Assembly: GCA_045538075.1 (NCBI GenBank)
Contig: JAZSQT010000026.1
Span: forward strand, 1-20,064
DNA: 20,064 nucleotides
From: JAZSQT01 sp045538075
GTDB taxonomy: Bacteria > Chrysiogenota > Deferribacteres > Deferribacterales > Mucispirillaceae
Direction of reading: 5' to 3'
Part shown: piece by piece, positions 1 to 7,365 of the stretch
How the letters are laid out: the number at the start of each line of letters is the position of its first letter
Numbering within the stretch: the first letter of the stretch is position 1
Notes under the pieces: model-generated
The model's database searches: none
What the model saw: the letters and a program-made list of their open reading frames with translations, nothing else
What the model was told of the DNA's origin: nothing
Program-made: the position numbers and the translations under genes

Positions 1-2463
1 GAAAAGAAAATCAGAACCTTAATATATTACCATACAATAAAGAATTACATTAAAAAAGAAGAAGATAAAGAAAGTAAAATAATCAAAATTTATCCAACAG
101 ATTTAAATTATAAATTATTAGAACGGTTTAATAAAAAAGTAAATATATGCGGCTTTATTATCAATTATCTTTTTGAAAAATCTAAATATTGCGAAGTAAA
201 AACTGAAGAAAAAATTAATGATAAAATAGAGCAAATAATAGGAAAAGAAGAAAATAAGAAAACAAATAAAAAGATAAATAGAAAAGAAGTATGGTTTTCT
301 GTAATTTCTTTACTAAAAGAATATAGAAAAATACATAAAGATAGCAAAGTTGAATTATCTGATATAGAAGATGCATTATTATATTTGTCTAAAATTTCTG
401 CTTTAACTATAGAAGGAGGTTTTCTCGTCCTTTATAATGCAATGAGTATAAAACGACTTAAAGAAAATAATATTCGTTATAAAGTTGCCGATTACGAAAA
501 GCTAAATGAGTTTTACAAAAATAAAATCCAACAAATTCATATAGTAGGCGAATACGCAAATTTAATGGTTAAAGATTATAATGCTGCACTAGGATACGTA
601 TTTGATTATTTTAATATAGATTATAAAAAGTTTATTAATAAATACTTTAAAGGCGAAAGAAAAAATGAAATTGAAAAAGGCATAACGAAAGAATTATATA
701 AAAAAATATACGATGAATTATCAGACGCACAAAATAAGATATTAAATGATACTGATTCTAAATATATAGTCGTTGCAGCAGGGCCAGGAAGTGGAAAAAC
801 AAGGTTATTAGTTCATAAACTGGCAGCCCTTTTAACTATGGAAGATGTAAAACACGAGCAATTATTAATGCTGACTTTTTCAAGGGCTGCTGCTGTAGAA
901 TTTAAAAAGCGACTTATAGATTTAATAGGCAATGCAGCACATTACGTTGATGTAAAAACTTTCCATTCTTATTGTTTTGATTTAATGGGAATAATTGGTT
1001 CATTAGATAATGTTGGAAATGTAATAAAAGAAGCAACAGATATGATACAAAATAATGATGTTGAGTTAGGAAAAATATTAAAACACGTATTAGTTATTGA
1101 TGAAGCCCAAGATATGAGCCAAGAAGATTTTGATTTAGTATCATCATTAATTAACAGAAACGAAGATATGCGAGTTATTGCAGTAGGCGATGACGACCAA
1201 AATATATATAGTTTTAGAGGTTCAGATTCAAAATATTTAAAATCTCTTATTGATGAAAAAAATGCTACTAAATACGAAATGGTAGAAAATTATCGTAGTA
1301 AAAAAAATATAATTTTATTTGCTAATAATTTTGTGAAATCTATTAAAAATAGAATGAAAGAAAAAGAGTTACAAGTTGCAAATAAAAATAGTGTAAACTC
1401 TAATGAAAACAAGTTGATAAAAACAATTAAAAATATAATAAAAAGTGAAAATTTAAAAGATAGTAACAATGATGGTATCGTTGAAGTTATAGAATATAAA
1501 AGTGATAATTTTATTGTTCCAGCAATAAATCGTTTAATTTCAACAGAAAATAATGGCTCAACTTGTGTTCTTACTAAAACTAATGATGAGGCGTTACAAG
1601 TTTTATCTTTACTATTAAAAAATGGCATAAAAGCAACACTTATTCAATCTTTAGGAGATGGGTTCAAGTTAATAAATCTCGTAGAAATTAGATATTTTTT
1701 AATGAAAATAGATAAAAATTTAAATAGTCCAATTATATCTAATGAAATTTGGGATAAAGCAATTAACCAATTAAAAGAAAAATATGAAAAAAGTTCGTGT
1801 CTTGAAATCTGCTTAAACGTCATAAATGATTTTTCTAAAATTAATAAAGTAAAATATCGTAGAGATTTTGAAGAATATCTTAGAGAATCTTCTTACGAAG
1901 ATTTTTATGATTATGGAAAAGAAAAAATTATAATTTCTACTATTCACAAATCAAAAGGACATGAGTTTGATAATGTTTATATGCTTGTATCAAATTACGA
2001 TGTTAGTAAAGATGACGAAAAAAGAGAATTATACGTAGGTATGACAAGGGCAAAAAATAAATTAAGTATTCATACTACTTTAAATATTTTTAAAAATTAT
2101 ATATTTGATGACGTATATTATAAAGTTGATACAAATAGATATAATGAATTAGATGAATTAATCGTTAGATTAACTCATAAGAGTGTATATTTAAGCTCTT
2201 TTAAGGGCAAGGAAAATATTATTTTTAGTTTGCGTAGTGGAGAAAAATTATTAATATTAGACGGTGGTTTAGGAGTAGAAGTAAATAATAGAGTTACTAA
2301 AGTGTTATCGTATTCTAAAAATATGAAATTAGAAATAGATAAGCTATTAAAAAATGGCTTTAAAATTTATGATGGCGATATTCAATTTATTTTAGCATGG
2401 AAAAATGATGATAATATAGAAATTCCAATAATTTTACCTAATTTATATTTTAAAAAATATTAG
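1..2463 (+). CDS. RecQ-UvrD fusion-type DNA helicase, C-terminal 820 residues (5' truncated by window edge)
   Basis: The frame is open from base 1 to the TAG at 2461-2463, so the start lies upstream of the window; the TTG at 385 is internal. Superfamily I (UvrD/Rep) helicase motifs appear in order, numbered from the first base of the window: Walker A AAGPGSGKTR (about 259-268), the TFSRAAAVEF motif Ia region, Walker B-type VIDEAQDMS, GDDDQNIYSFRGS (motif III), STIHKSKGHEFDNVY (motif V) and YVGMTRAKNKL (motif VI). The stretch before Walker A, including EGGFLVLYNAMSIKRL and QIHIVGEYANLM, resembles the linker I recall from very long RecQ-family proteins that carry a C-terminal UvrD module. A RecQ domain is therefore expected upstream but is not visible here. 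The likely role is ATP-driven DNA unwinding in repair or recombination. Family call for the visible part is firm; the RecQ fusion is inferred. Confidence 0.8.
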   Translation, partial: EKKIRTLIYYHTIKNYIKKEEDKESKIIKIYPTDLNYKLLERFNKKVNICGFIINYLFEKSKYCEVKTEEKINDKIEQIIGKEENKKTNKKINRKEVWFSVISLLKEYRKIHKDSKVELSDIEDALLYLSKISALTIEGGFLVLYNAMSIKRLKENNIRYKVADYEKLNEFYKNKIQQIHIVGEYANLMVKDYNAALGYVFDYFNIDYKKFINKYFKGERKNEIEKGITKELYKKIYDELSDAQNKILNDTDSKYIVVAAGPGSGKTRLLVHKLAALLTMEDVKHEQLLMLTFSRAAAVEFKKRLIDLIGNAAHYVDVKTFHSYCFDLMGIIGSLDNVGNVIKEATDMIQNNDVELGKILKHVLVIDEAQDMSQEDFDLVSSLINRNEDMRVIAVGDDDQNIYSFRGSDSKYLKSLIDEKNATKYEMVENYRSKKNIILFANNFVKSIKNRMKEKELQVANKNSVNSNENKLIKTIKNIIKSENLKDSNNDGIVEVIEYKSDNFIVPAINRLISTENNGSTCVLTKTNDEALQVLSLLLKNGIKATLIQSLGDGFKLINLVEIRYFLMKIDKNLNSPIISNEIWDKAINQLKEKYEKSSCLEICLNVINDFSKINKVKYRRDFEEYLRESSYEDFYDYGKEKIIISTIHKSKGHEFDNVYMLVSNYDVSKDDEKRELYVGMTRAKNKLSIHTTLNIFKNYIFDDVYYKVDTNRYNELDELIVRLTHKSVYLSSFKGKENIIFSLRSGEKLLILDGGLGVEVNNRVTKVLSYSKNMKLEIDKLLKNGFKIYDGDIQFILAWKNDDNIEIPIILPNLYFKKY

Positions 2464-2508
2464 ATTATTATGATTAATTTTTTTAAGATAAAATTACTCT
2501 TATTTTTC

Positions 2509-2537
2509 TTGACAATAACGTTCTATCTATATATTTT
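2509..2537 (+). promoter_or_regulatory. Sigma-70-like promoter for the superoxide reductase gene
   Basis: A perfect -35 hexamer TTGACA lies at 2509-2514. With a 17 bp spacer the -10 would be TATTTT (2532-2537). A better TATAAT follows at 2537-2542, but at 22 bp spacing. The gene start is at 2573, downstream of both. The -35 is clear; the exact -10 is not. Confidence 0.55.
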
Positions 2538-2572
2538 ATAATTATAATCTTAAATAGATTTTGGAGGATAAT

Positions 2573-3064
2573 ATGAGTGATAACGGATTAAATCGTAGAA
2601 AATTTATTGCTGGAGCAGCAGTTGCAGCAGCTGCAGTTACTGCAATGCCAAATGAAGTTTTTGCACAGAAAAAAGATGACGCAGATAAAATTTCTGCTAA
2701 AATTTCTTCTGCAGATTTTAAAACTGAAAAACACGTTCCTACAGTTGAAGTAATAAAAAAAGATAAAGACAGCCTTACTGTTGAAGTATCTGTTGGTAAA
2801 GATATACCTCATCCAAATTCTCTTGAACACTACATTATGTGGATTGATTTATATTTCGTTCCAAACGGTGCAAAATATGCTCAATATATAGGCAGGTCAG
2901 AATTTTCTGCTCATGGCGAATCAGTAGTTCAAGATAAAAATGGAAAAGTATTTTCTGAACCAGTAGGTCTTTTCCGTATTAAAAAAGGCGTTTCAGGAAA
3001 ACTTTATGCAATGAGCTATTGCAATCTTCATGGTTTATGGGAATCTAAACCAGTTGAAATTTAA
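2573..3064 (+). CDS. Tat-exported superoxide reductase (neelaredoxin/SORL iron domain)
   Basis: This 163-residue protein starts at the ATG at 2573, five bases after a strong GGAGG site (2563-2567); a TTG at 2561 lies on top of that site and is not the start. Residues 8-31 form a twin-arginine signal (NRRKFIAG, an alanine-rich hydrophobic core, then VFA-Q). The mature part is a superoxide reductase iron domain. The E52-K53-H54 triad, H80, H86, C150 and H153 match the His4Cys centre, and the H80-H86, H86-C150 and C150-H153 distances equal those I recall for Pyrococcus SOR. It should reduce superoxide to peroxide without releasing oxygen, outside the cytoplasm after folding. No N-terminal desulforedoxin Cys4 domain is present, so it is the one-iron type. 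It is monocistronic, between its own promoter and terminator. The electron donor is unknown. Confidence 0.88.
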   Translation: MSDNGLNRRKFIAGAAVAAAAVTAMPNEVFAQKKDDADKISAKISSADFKTEKHVPTVEVIKKDKDSLTVEVSVGKDIPHPNSLEHYIMWIDLYFVPNGAKYAQYIGRSEFSAHGESVVQDKNGKVFSEPVGLFRIKKGVSGKLYAMSYCNLHGLWESKPVEI

Positions 3065-3090
3065 TTTTAATACTTAATTTTATATTATAT

Positions 3091-3124
3091 AAAAACGGCA
3101 ACTTTTATAGTTGCCGTTTTTTTT
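3091..3124 (+). terminator. Rho-independent terminator after the superoxide reductase gene
   Basis: A 9 bp perfect stem ACGGCAACT (3095-3103) pairs with AGTTGCCGT (3109-3117) around a TTTAT loop. It is extended by A-T pairs and followed by a run of eight T (3117-3124). It separates the upstream gene from the flagellar promoter only ten bases later. Confidence 0.92.
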
Positions 3125-3133
3125 GTTTATTTT

Positions 3134-3149
3134 TGGCACGCTTATTGCT
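3134..3149 (+). promoter_or_regulatory. Sigma-54 (-24/-12) promoter of the flagellar cluster
   Basis: The sequence TGGCACG-CTTA-TTGCT matches the RpoN consensus at every specified base. GG (3135-3136) and GC (3147-3148) are separated by exactly ten bases. Transcription would begin near 3160, leaving a leader of only about eleven bases that starts essentially at the GAGGTGA ribosome site (3161-3167) of flgB. An enhancer-binding activator is required by sigma-54 in general; no activator gene or enhancer site can be identified here. Confidence 0.9.
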
Positions 3150-3170
3150 TTAACTAAAGCGAGGTGAGTT

Positions 3171-3581
3171 ATGATTGGCTTATTTGAAAAAACAAAAATT
3201 AATGATATGAGTTTTGCTTTAGATACTTTATCTGTTAAAAATAACACGATAGCAAGGAATATAGCAAACAAAGATACGCCAATGTATAAAGGCACAAAAA
3301 TTGTTTTCCAAGAAGTTATGGCGGAATATTTTTCCGGTGCCAGTAAAGAATTGCCTCTAAAAAGGACTAATATGCGTCATTTGCCAGTAGGTAGTGATTC
3401 TTTAGATCCAAGAACAATGGTTCGTTTCCAAAATAATCCTTCAATTAGAAATGATGGAAACGATGTTAATTTAGATTACGAAATGAGCCAACAAGTTGAT
3501 ACTTCTATTAGATACCAACTTTTTTCTGATTTGATTGGTAGAAAGTTTAATGGTCTTAAAGAAGTTATCAAAACTCGTTAG
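3171..3581 (+). CDS. flgB: Flagellar basal-body rod protein FlgB
   Basis: FlgB forms the proximal rod of the flagellar basal body and is exported by the flagellar type III apparatus without a cleaved signal. The 136-residue length is normal. The N-terminal rod signature is at residues 24-41 (NNTIARNIANKDTPMYKG), and the C-terminal helix region NDVNLDYEMSQQVD is typical of FlgB. It starts at ATG 3171 after GAGGTGAGTT. It is the first gene of the flagellar cluster, directly behind a sigma-54 promoter, and flgC follows 11 bases after its stop. Confidence 0.95.
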   Translation: MIGLFEKTKINDMSFALDTLSVKNNTIARNIANKDTPMYKGTKIVFQEVMAEYFSGASKELPLKRTNMRHLPVGSDSLDPRTMVRFQNNPSIRNDGNDVNLDYEMSQQVDTSIRYQLFSDLIGRKFNGLKEVIKTR

Positions 3582-3592
3582 GAGATGATATT

Positions 3593-3997
3593 ATGAGTTT
3601 TTTTCACGTCCTTGATGTAGCAGCAACTGGGCTTTCAGCTCAAAGAATTAGAATAAGTGTGTTATCTTCAAATATGGCAAATGCCAATACTACAAGAACT
3701 GAAGATGGTGGACCTTATCGCAAAAAAAATGTTATTTTTAAACAAGTTTTACAAGGAGAACATAAAGGTGGCGTTCAAGTAGATAAGATATATGAAGATA
3801 CTAAACCACCAAGATTACAGTATGACCCTATGCACCCAGACGCTAATGAAGAAGGTTACGTTGCTTTTCCAAATATTAGCCCAGTAGAAGAAATGGTTAA
3901 TTTATTGGAAGCTGCAAGGAGTTACGAGGCAAATATTTCCACATTAACTACTGCAAAACAACTTGCAACTTCTGCATTGCAGATTGGTAGGTCGTAA
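3593..3997 (+). CDS. flgC: Flagellar basal-body rod protein FlgC
   Basis: FlgC is the second proximal rod subunit. It has 134 residues. The N-terminal Flg_bb_rod motif reads ATGLSAQRIRISVLSSNMAN (residues 11-30) and the conserved C-terminal motif reads SPVEEMVNLLEAARSYEANI, both characteristic of FlgC. The ribosome site GGAGATGAT (3581-3589) shares its first base with the flgB stop codon, so the two genes are tightly linked and probably translated from the same sigma-54 message. Confidence 0.95.
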   Translation: MSFFHVLDVAATGLSAQRIRISVLSSNMANANTTRTEDGGPYRKKNVIFKQVLQGEHKGGVQVDKIYEDTKPPRLQYDPMHPDANEEGYVAFPNISPVEEMVNLLEAARSYEANISTLTTAKQLATSALQIGRS

Positions 3998-4031
3998 TAT
4001 TAGGAAAAAATTTCCGTATATTATATTTTGC

Positions 4032-4068
4032 TTGTAACTATTTAAAAAAGAATATATACTTATAAGTA
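4032..4068 (+). promoter_or_regulatory. Sigma-70-like promoter with 12 bp palindrome upstream of fliE
   Basis: A TTGTAA (4032-4037), 17 bp spacer and TATACT (4055-4060) make a reasonable promoter inside the 139 bp flgC-fliE gap. The perfect 12 bp palindrome TACTTATAAGTA (4057-4068) overlaps the -10 box. The same palindrome, with one central change, overlaps the -35 box of the fliF promoter, so it may be an operator. The promoter call rests on sequence match only. Confidence 0.5.
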
Positions 4069-4136
4069 AGTATGTTTAATAGATTTTGTTAATAATTTTT
4101 AAAAAATAGACGATTAATATATAAAAGGAGGGAGTT

Positions 4137-4448
4137 ATGTCCGACATAAAAAAACTTGATTTTTTATTGCCAAATAATTTGAATACTATACCGTCTCCTT
4201 CTGATAATGGTTCGTTACCTACATCTGGGCCAAGTTTTTCTGATATATTGAAAAATGCCTTAAACGGTGTTAATGATGCTCAACATCAAGCCAACACTGC
4301 AGTAGAGCAAGCATTAAGTGGCGAATCAAAAGATGTTCATGAAACTATGGTTGCTTTACAAAAAGCAGACACGTCTTTAAAAATGATGTTAGAAGTGCGT
4401 AATAAACTTCTTGAAGCATACCAAGAAGTTATTAAAACTCAAATATAG
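4137..4448 (+). CDS. fliE: Flagellar hook-basal body protein FliE
   Basis: FliE is the small adaptor joining the MS ring to the proximal rod. The 103-residue length fits. The N-terminal part is variable and proline/serine-rich. The conserved half contains SFSDILKNALNGVNDAQHQA and the family signature around HETMVALQKADTSLKMMLEVRNKLLEAYQEV (given here only by its key residues M-x-A-L-x-K-A and R-N-K-L-x-E-A-Y-x-E). Start ATG 4137 follows a strong AGGAGGGAG site. It is separated from flgC (139 bp) and from fliF (175 bp) by unusually long gaps for such a cluster, each with its own promoter signals. Confidence 0.92.
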   Translation: MSDIKKLDFLLPNNLNTIPSPSDNGSLPTSGPSFSDILKNALNGVNDAQHQANTAVEQALSGESKDVHETMVALQKADTSLKMMLEVRNKLLEAYQEVIKTQI

Positions 4449-4474
4449 TGATTATTTAGAATTTTTTTTACAAG

Positions 4475-4507
4475 TAGATGTCTTTTGTTGTATTGGCATC
4501 TATTTTT
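4475..4507 (+). terminator. Possible weak terminator after fliE
   Basis: TAGATGTC (4475-4482) pairs with GGCATCTA (4495-4502), eight pairs including one T-G wobble, around a 12-base loop. It is followed by TTTTTAT. The stem is low in G+C, so termination may be partial; it would give fliE a short message and leave fliF to its own promoter. Confidence 0.45.
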
Positions 4508-4531
4508 ATATATATGTTCATATTGCATAAA

Positions 4532-4565
4532 AATACTTGTAAGTATTATAAGACGCATATATAAT
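4532..4565 (+). promoter_or_regulatory. Sigma-70-like promoter with near-palindrome upstream of fliF
   Basis: TTGTAA (4537-4542) and a perfect TATAAT (4560-4565) are separated by 17 bp. The -35 box lies in the inverted repeat AATACTTGTAAGTATT (4532-4547), whose core TACTTGTAAGTA differs by one base from the palindrome before fliE. The centre of the repeat is about 84 bp before the fliF start, compared with about 74 bp for fliE. Confidence 0.55.
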
Positions 4566-4623
4566 GAAAGATGAAAATAATAGATATTTTATTCTTTTTA
4601 ATTTATAGAGGTGGTATGCAATT

Positions 4624-6285
4624 ATGACCTTTCGTAAAATATCGGGTCAATTTCTTGACATTTGGGCAAAGCTCACAATGTTGCAGCGAGTTTCTATAGC
4701 AGCTGCAACTGTCGCTGTTTTTTCTGCTATTGCAGTGTTAGTTGTGTGGGCAAATAGGCCAGCTTATAAAACATTATATGCTGATATGCCAGCAGAAGAT
4801 ATTAAAGAAGTTAGTGCTTCTCTTAAAGAAAAAGCTATTGACCATAAAGTTACAGGTAATGCTATTGAGGTATTGCCAGATCAAGTTTATAATACACGTA
4901 TGATGCTTGCTCAAGAAGGTTTGCCAAAGACGAAAAGCACAGGTTTTGAGCTTTTTGACGAATCTAAATTTGGTATGACTGAATTTATGCAAAACGTCAA
5001 TTATCAAAGAGCTTTACAAGGTGAATTAGCAAACACTATTGCTACAATGAATGAAGTAGCTGAAGCTAAGGTTCATATTAGTGTTCCAAAAGAGCGTCTT
5101 TTTGTTCAAGAAGAAGAAGTTGCAAAGGCGTCTGTAGTTTTAAAGTTAATGCCAAATGCAAAACTTACACCAGATCAGATTAAATCAATTAGTCATCTTG
5201 TTTCTGCTTCAATTAAAGGATTAATTCCAAAGAATGTTCAAATTGTTGACACAGCAGGTAATTTATTAAGTGAATTTTTGACTGATGAAAATCAACCGTT
5301 ACTTCTTACTCAAACACAAATTGATCATCAAAAAGAAGAAGAAAAACGTATTGAAGCAAAATTACGCAATGTTCTTGCTCCAATTTTAGGTAACGATAAA
5401 TTTGTTACTAAAGTTAATGTTGAAATGGATTTTAATAAAAGAGAGATTATGAGAGAAGAATTTGGCGATACTCCAGTTTTACGTAGCCAACATACTCTTG
5501 AAATAAACTCTAAACAGACTGGGCAAGGTCCATCTGGAATACCTGGAGTTGAATCAAATTTAGCTGAGCCAGATATACTTGTTGATAATATAATGAGTGA
5601 GTATAGTAAGGCAGAAGAAACAAACAATTATGAAATTAGTAAAACTGTTACGAGAGAAGAAAAAACAGGTGGTATCATCAAACGTCTTACTGTTGCCGTT
5701 GTTGTAGATAATAAAGACGTTATTGAGATACAAGACGGCAATCCCGTTAGTGTTCGTCAACCTCGTTCTGATGAAGATATGGCAAAATTAAGAGGAAGTA
5801 TTGCAGGAGCAGTCGGAATTGACCCTGAAAGAGGCGATGTTCTTGATGTTACAAATATTTCCTTTGATACAGCAGATAATACGTTAGATAATTTATATTC
5901 ACAGAGAGAAAAGAATATGGAACTTATTAGCATGGGTGCAAAATATGCGAGTGCAGTAGTTATTTTGCTTTTATTCTATTTACTTATTTTGAGACCTATT
6001 CTTAAACGTCTTGACCAAGCTAAAGAAATTGATGAAGAAATGCTTGGTGAATCGGCTCTTGATGCACAACTTTCAGGTCTTGATATTACTGTTGGAGACG
6101 AAAGTGGTTTCCCAAAAACAGTAGATGAACTTGAAAGAGAGATAGAAGCAGAACTTGAAGAAAGCACTCCCGTTGATGTAGAAGCAGTTAAATCTAAAGT
6201 TATGTTGAAGAAAATAGAAGAACAAGCCAATGAAGATCCGGAAATGATAGCCAATCTTATGAAGGCACTTATTAAAGGCAGTTAA
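4624..6285 (+). CDS. fliF: Flagellar MS-ring protein FliF
   Basis: FliF builds the MS ring in the inner membrane that houses the export gate and carries the FliG rotor ring. The 553-residue protein has a first membrane helix at about 24-43. It then has the YscJ/FliF domains (QRALQGELANTIATMNEVAE and AKVHISVPKERLFVQEE), a second membrane helix at about 441-460, and an acidic cytoplasmic tail ending in EDPEMIANLMKALIKGS, the usual FliG-binding element. ATG 4624 is chosen because GAGGTGG (4608-4614) is nine bases away; an out-of-frame ATG at 4616 meets a stop after three codons. fliG begins two bases after the stop. Confidence 0.96.
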   Translation: MTFRKISGQFLDIWAKLTMLQRVSIAAATVAVFSAIAVLVVWANRPAYKTLYADMPAEDIKEVSASLKEKAIDHKVTGNAIEVLPDQVYNTRMMLAQEGLPKTKSTGFELFDESKFGMTEFMQNVNYQRALQGELANTIATMNEVAEAKVHISVPKERLFVQEEEVAKASVVLKLMPNAKLTPDQIKSISHLVSASIKGLIPKNVQIVDTAGNLLSEFLTDENQPLLLTQTQIDHQKEEEKRIEAKLRNVLAPILGNDKFVTKVNVEMDFNKREIMREEFGDTPVLRSQHTLEINSKQTGQGPSGIPGVESNLAEPDILVDNIMSEYSKAEETNNYEISKTVTREEKTGGIIKRLTVAVVVDNKDVIEIQDGNPVSVRQPRSDEDMAKLRGSIAGAVGIDPERGDVLDVTNISFDTADNTLDNLYSQREKNMELISMGAKYASAVVILLLFYLLILRPILKRLDQAKEIDEEMLGESALDAQLSGLDITVGDESGFPKTVDELEREIEAELEESTPVDVEAVKSKVMLKKIEEQANEDPEMIANLMKALIKGS

Positions 6286-6287
6286 TT

Positions 6288-7331
6288 ATGGCAAGAGAAA
6301 ATGTTAGTGCAACTGTAGCAATGCTTGCTTCTAAAGAAAGTTCTCAAGGTATGAAGAAAGCAGCTATATTAATGGTAGCTTTAGGAGAAGAATTATCATC
6401 TAAAATTATGGCATTTTTAGATGATGATGAAGTAGCAGATTTATCAAAAGAGATTGCTCTTACAAAAGTCGTTCCACCAGAACAGATAGACGAAGTAGTT
6501 GAAGAATTTTATAATATGATGATAGCAAAAAAATTCATCTCAAAAGGTGGATTAGAGTATGCTAAATCAGTTCTTGTTAAATCTTTAGGCCCAGAACGAG
6601 CAAGAAAGATAATAGATAGGCTTACAAAACTTCTTGAACAATCGTCTGGTTTTGAGTTTCTTACAAAAATTGACCCAAAACAGTTGGCAAAATTTATTAT
6701 GAACGAGCACCCTCAAACTATTGCGTTGATTTTAGCCCATTTAGACCCGTCTCATGCAGCAGAATCAATGGCACAACTTCCAGAAGAATTAAAGGCAGAA
6801 GTTGCAGTTAGGATTGCTAATTTGCAAGATATATCTCCAGCAGTCGTTAAAACACTATCTAAAGTGTTAGAAGAAAGGTTTGAAGCGTTATCTTCTTACA
6901 ACGTAGAAGTTGGTGGCGTAAAATCTGTTGCAGAAATTTTTAACCGTATGGATAGAGTTGCAAGTAAATCTACTCTTGATAGATTAGAAAAAGATTCTCC
7001 AGAACTTGTTGCAAAAATTAGAGATATGATGTTCGTCTTTGATGATATTAAAATTCTTGGAACAGCAGCAATTCAAGAAATACTTAAAAAAGCAGACAAA
7101 AAAGTTCTTACATTTGCCCTTAAAGGTGCAGATGAAGATACTAAAAAGAAATTCTTTGATAATATGTCTAAACGTGCTGTTGAGACTATGCAAGAAGAAA
7201 TGGATTATATGGGACCAGTTCGTCTTAAAGATGTTGAAAAAGCTCAACATGAGATTGTTGCTATCGTCCGTGAACTTGATGAAGAAGGCGTTATTAGTAT
7301 CGGTGGTGGCGAAGAAGAGCAATTTATTTAA
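6288..7331 (+). CDS. fliG: Flagellar motor switch protein FliG
   Basis: FliG is the rotor protein that binds FliF and meets the stator to generate torque. The 347 residues show the N-terminal domain (GMKKAAILMVALGEELSSKI), the middle-domain EHPQTIALILAHLD motif (about 139-152) and the torque-generating C-terminal domain (MFVFDDIKILGTAAIQEIL, then ADKKVLTFALKGADEDTKKK and MSKRAVETMQEEMDYMGPVR). It ends in an acidic tail. The start follows the fliF stop after two bases with only a weak AAAGGCAG site, which suggests translational coupling to fliF. Confidence 0.96.
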   Translation: MARENVSATVAMLASKESSQGMKKAAILMVALGEELSSKIMAFLDDDEVADLSKEIALTKVVPPEQIDEVVEEFYNMMIAKKFISKGGLEYAKSVLVKSLGPERARKIIDRLTKLLEQSSGFEFLTKIDPKQLAKFIMNEHPQTIALILAHLDPSHAAESMAQLPEELKAEVAVRIANLQDISPAVVKTLSKVLEERFEALSSYNVEVGGVKSVAEIFNRMDRVASKSTLDRLEKDSPELVAKIRDMMFVFDDIKILGTAAIQEILKKADKKVLTFALKGADEDTKKKFFDNMSKRAVETMQEEMDYMGPVRLKDVEKAQHEIVAIVRELDEEGVISIGGGEEEQFI

Positions 7332-7365
7332 TGCTTTTTCTGTATCTTAAGTAGAGGATTATAAG

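Noticed and set aside
2561..2572. TTG start four codons upstream for the superoxide reductase
   Set aside because: The TTG is part of the GGAGG ribosome site; ATG 2573 gives proper spacing and a normal Tat signal.
4003..4015. GGAAA/TTTCC inverted repeat after flgC as a terminator
   Set aside because: Only five pairs with a three-base loop and no T-run after it; too weak to call.
7039..7350. Second frame inside fliG with a long lysine-rich reading frame
   Set aside because: It lies inside an intact, well-conserved fliG and encodes low-complexity K/L-rich sequence; a frame shadow.
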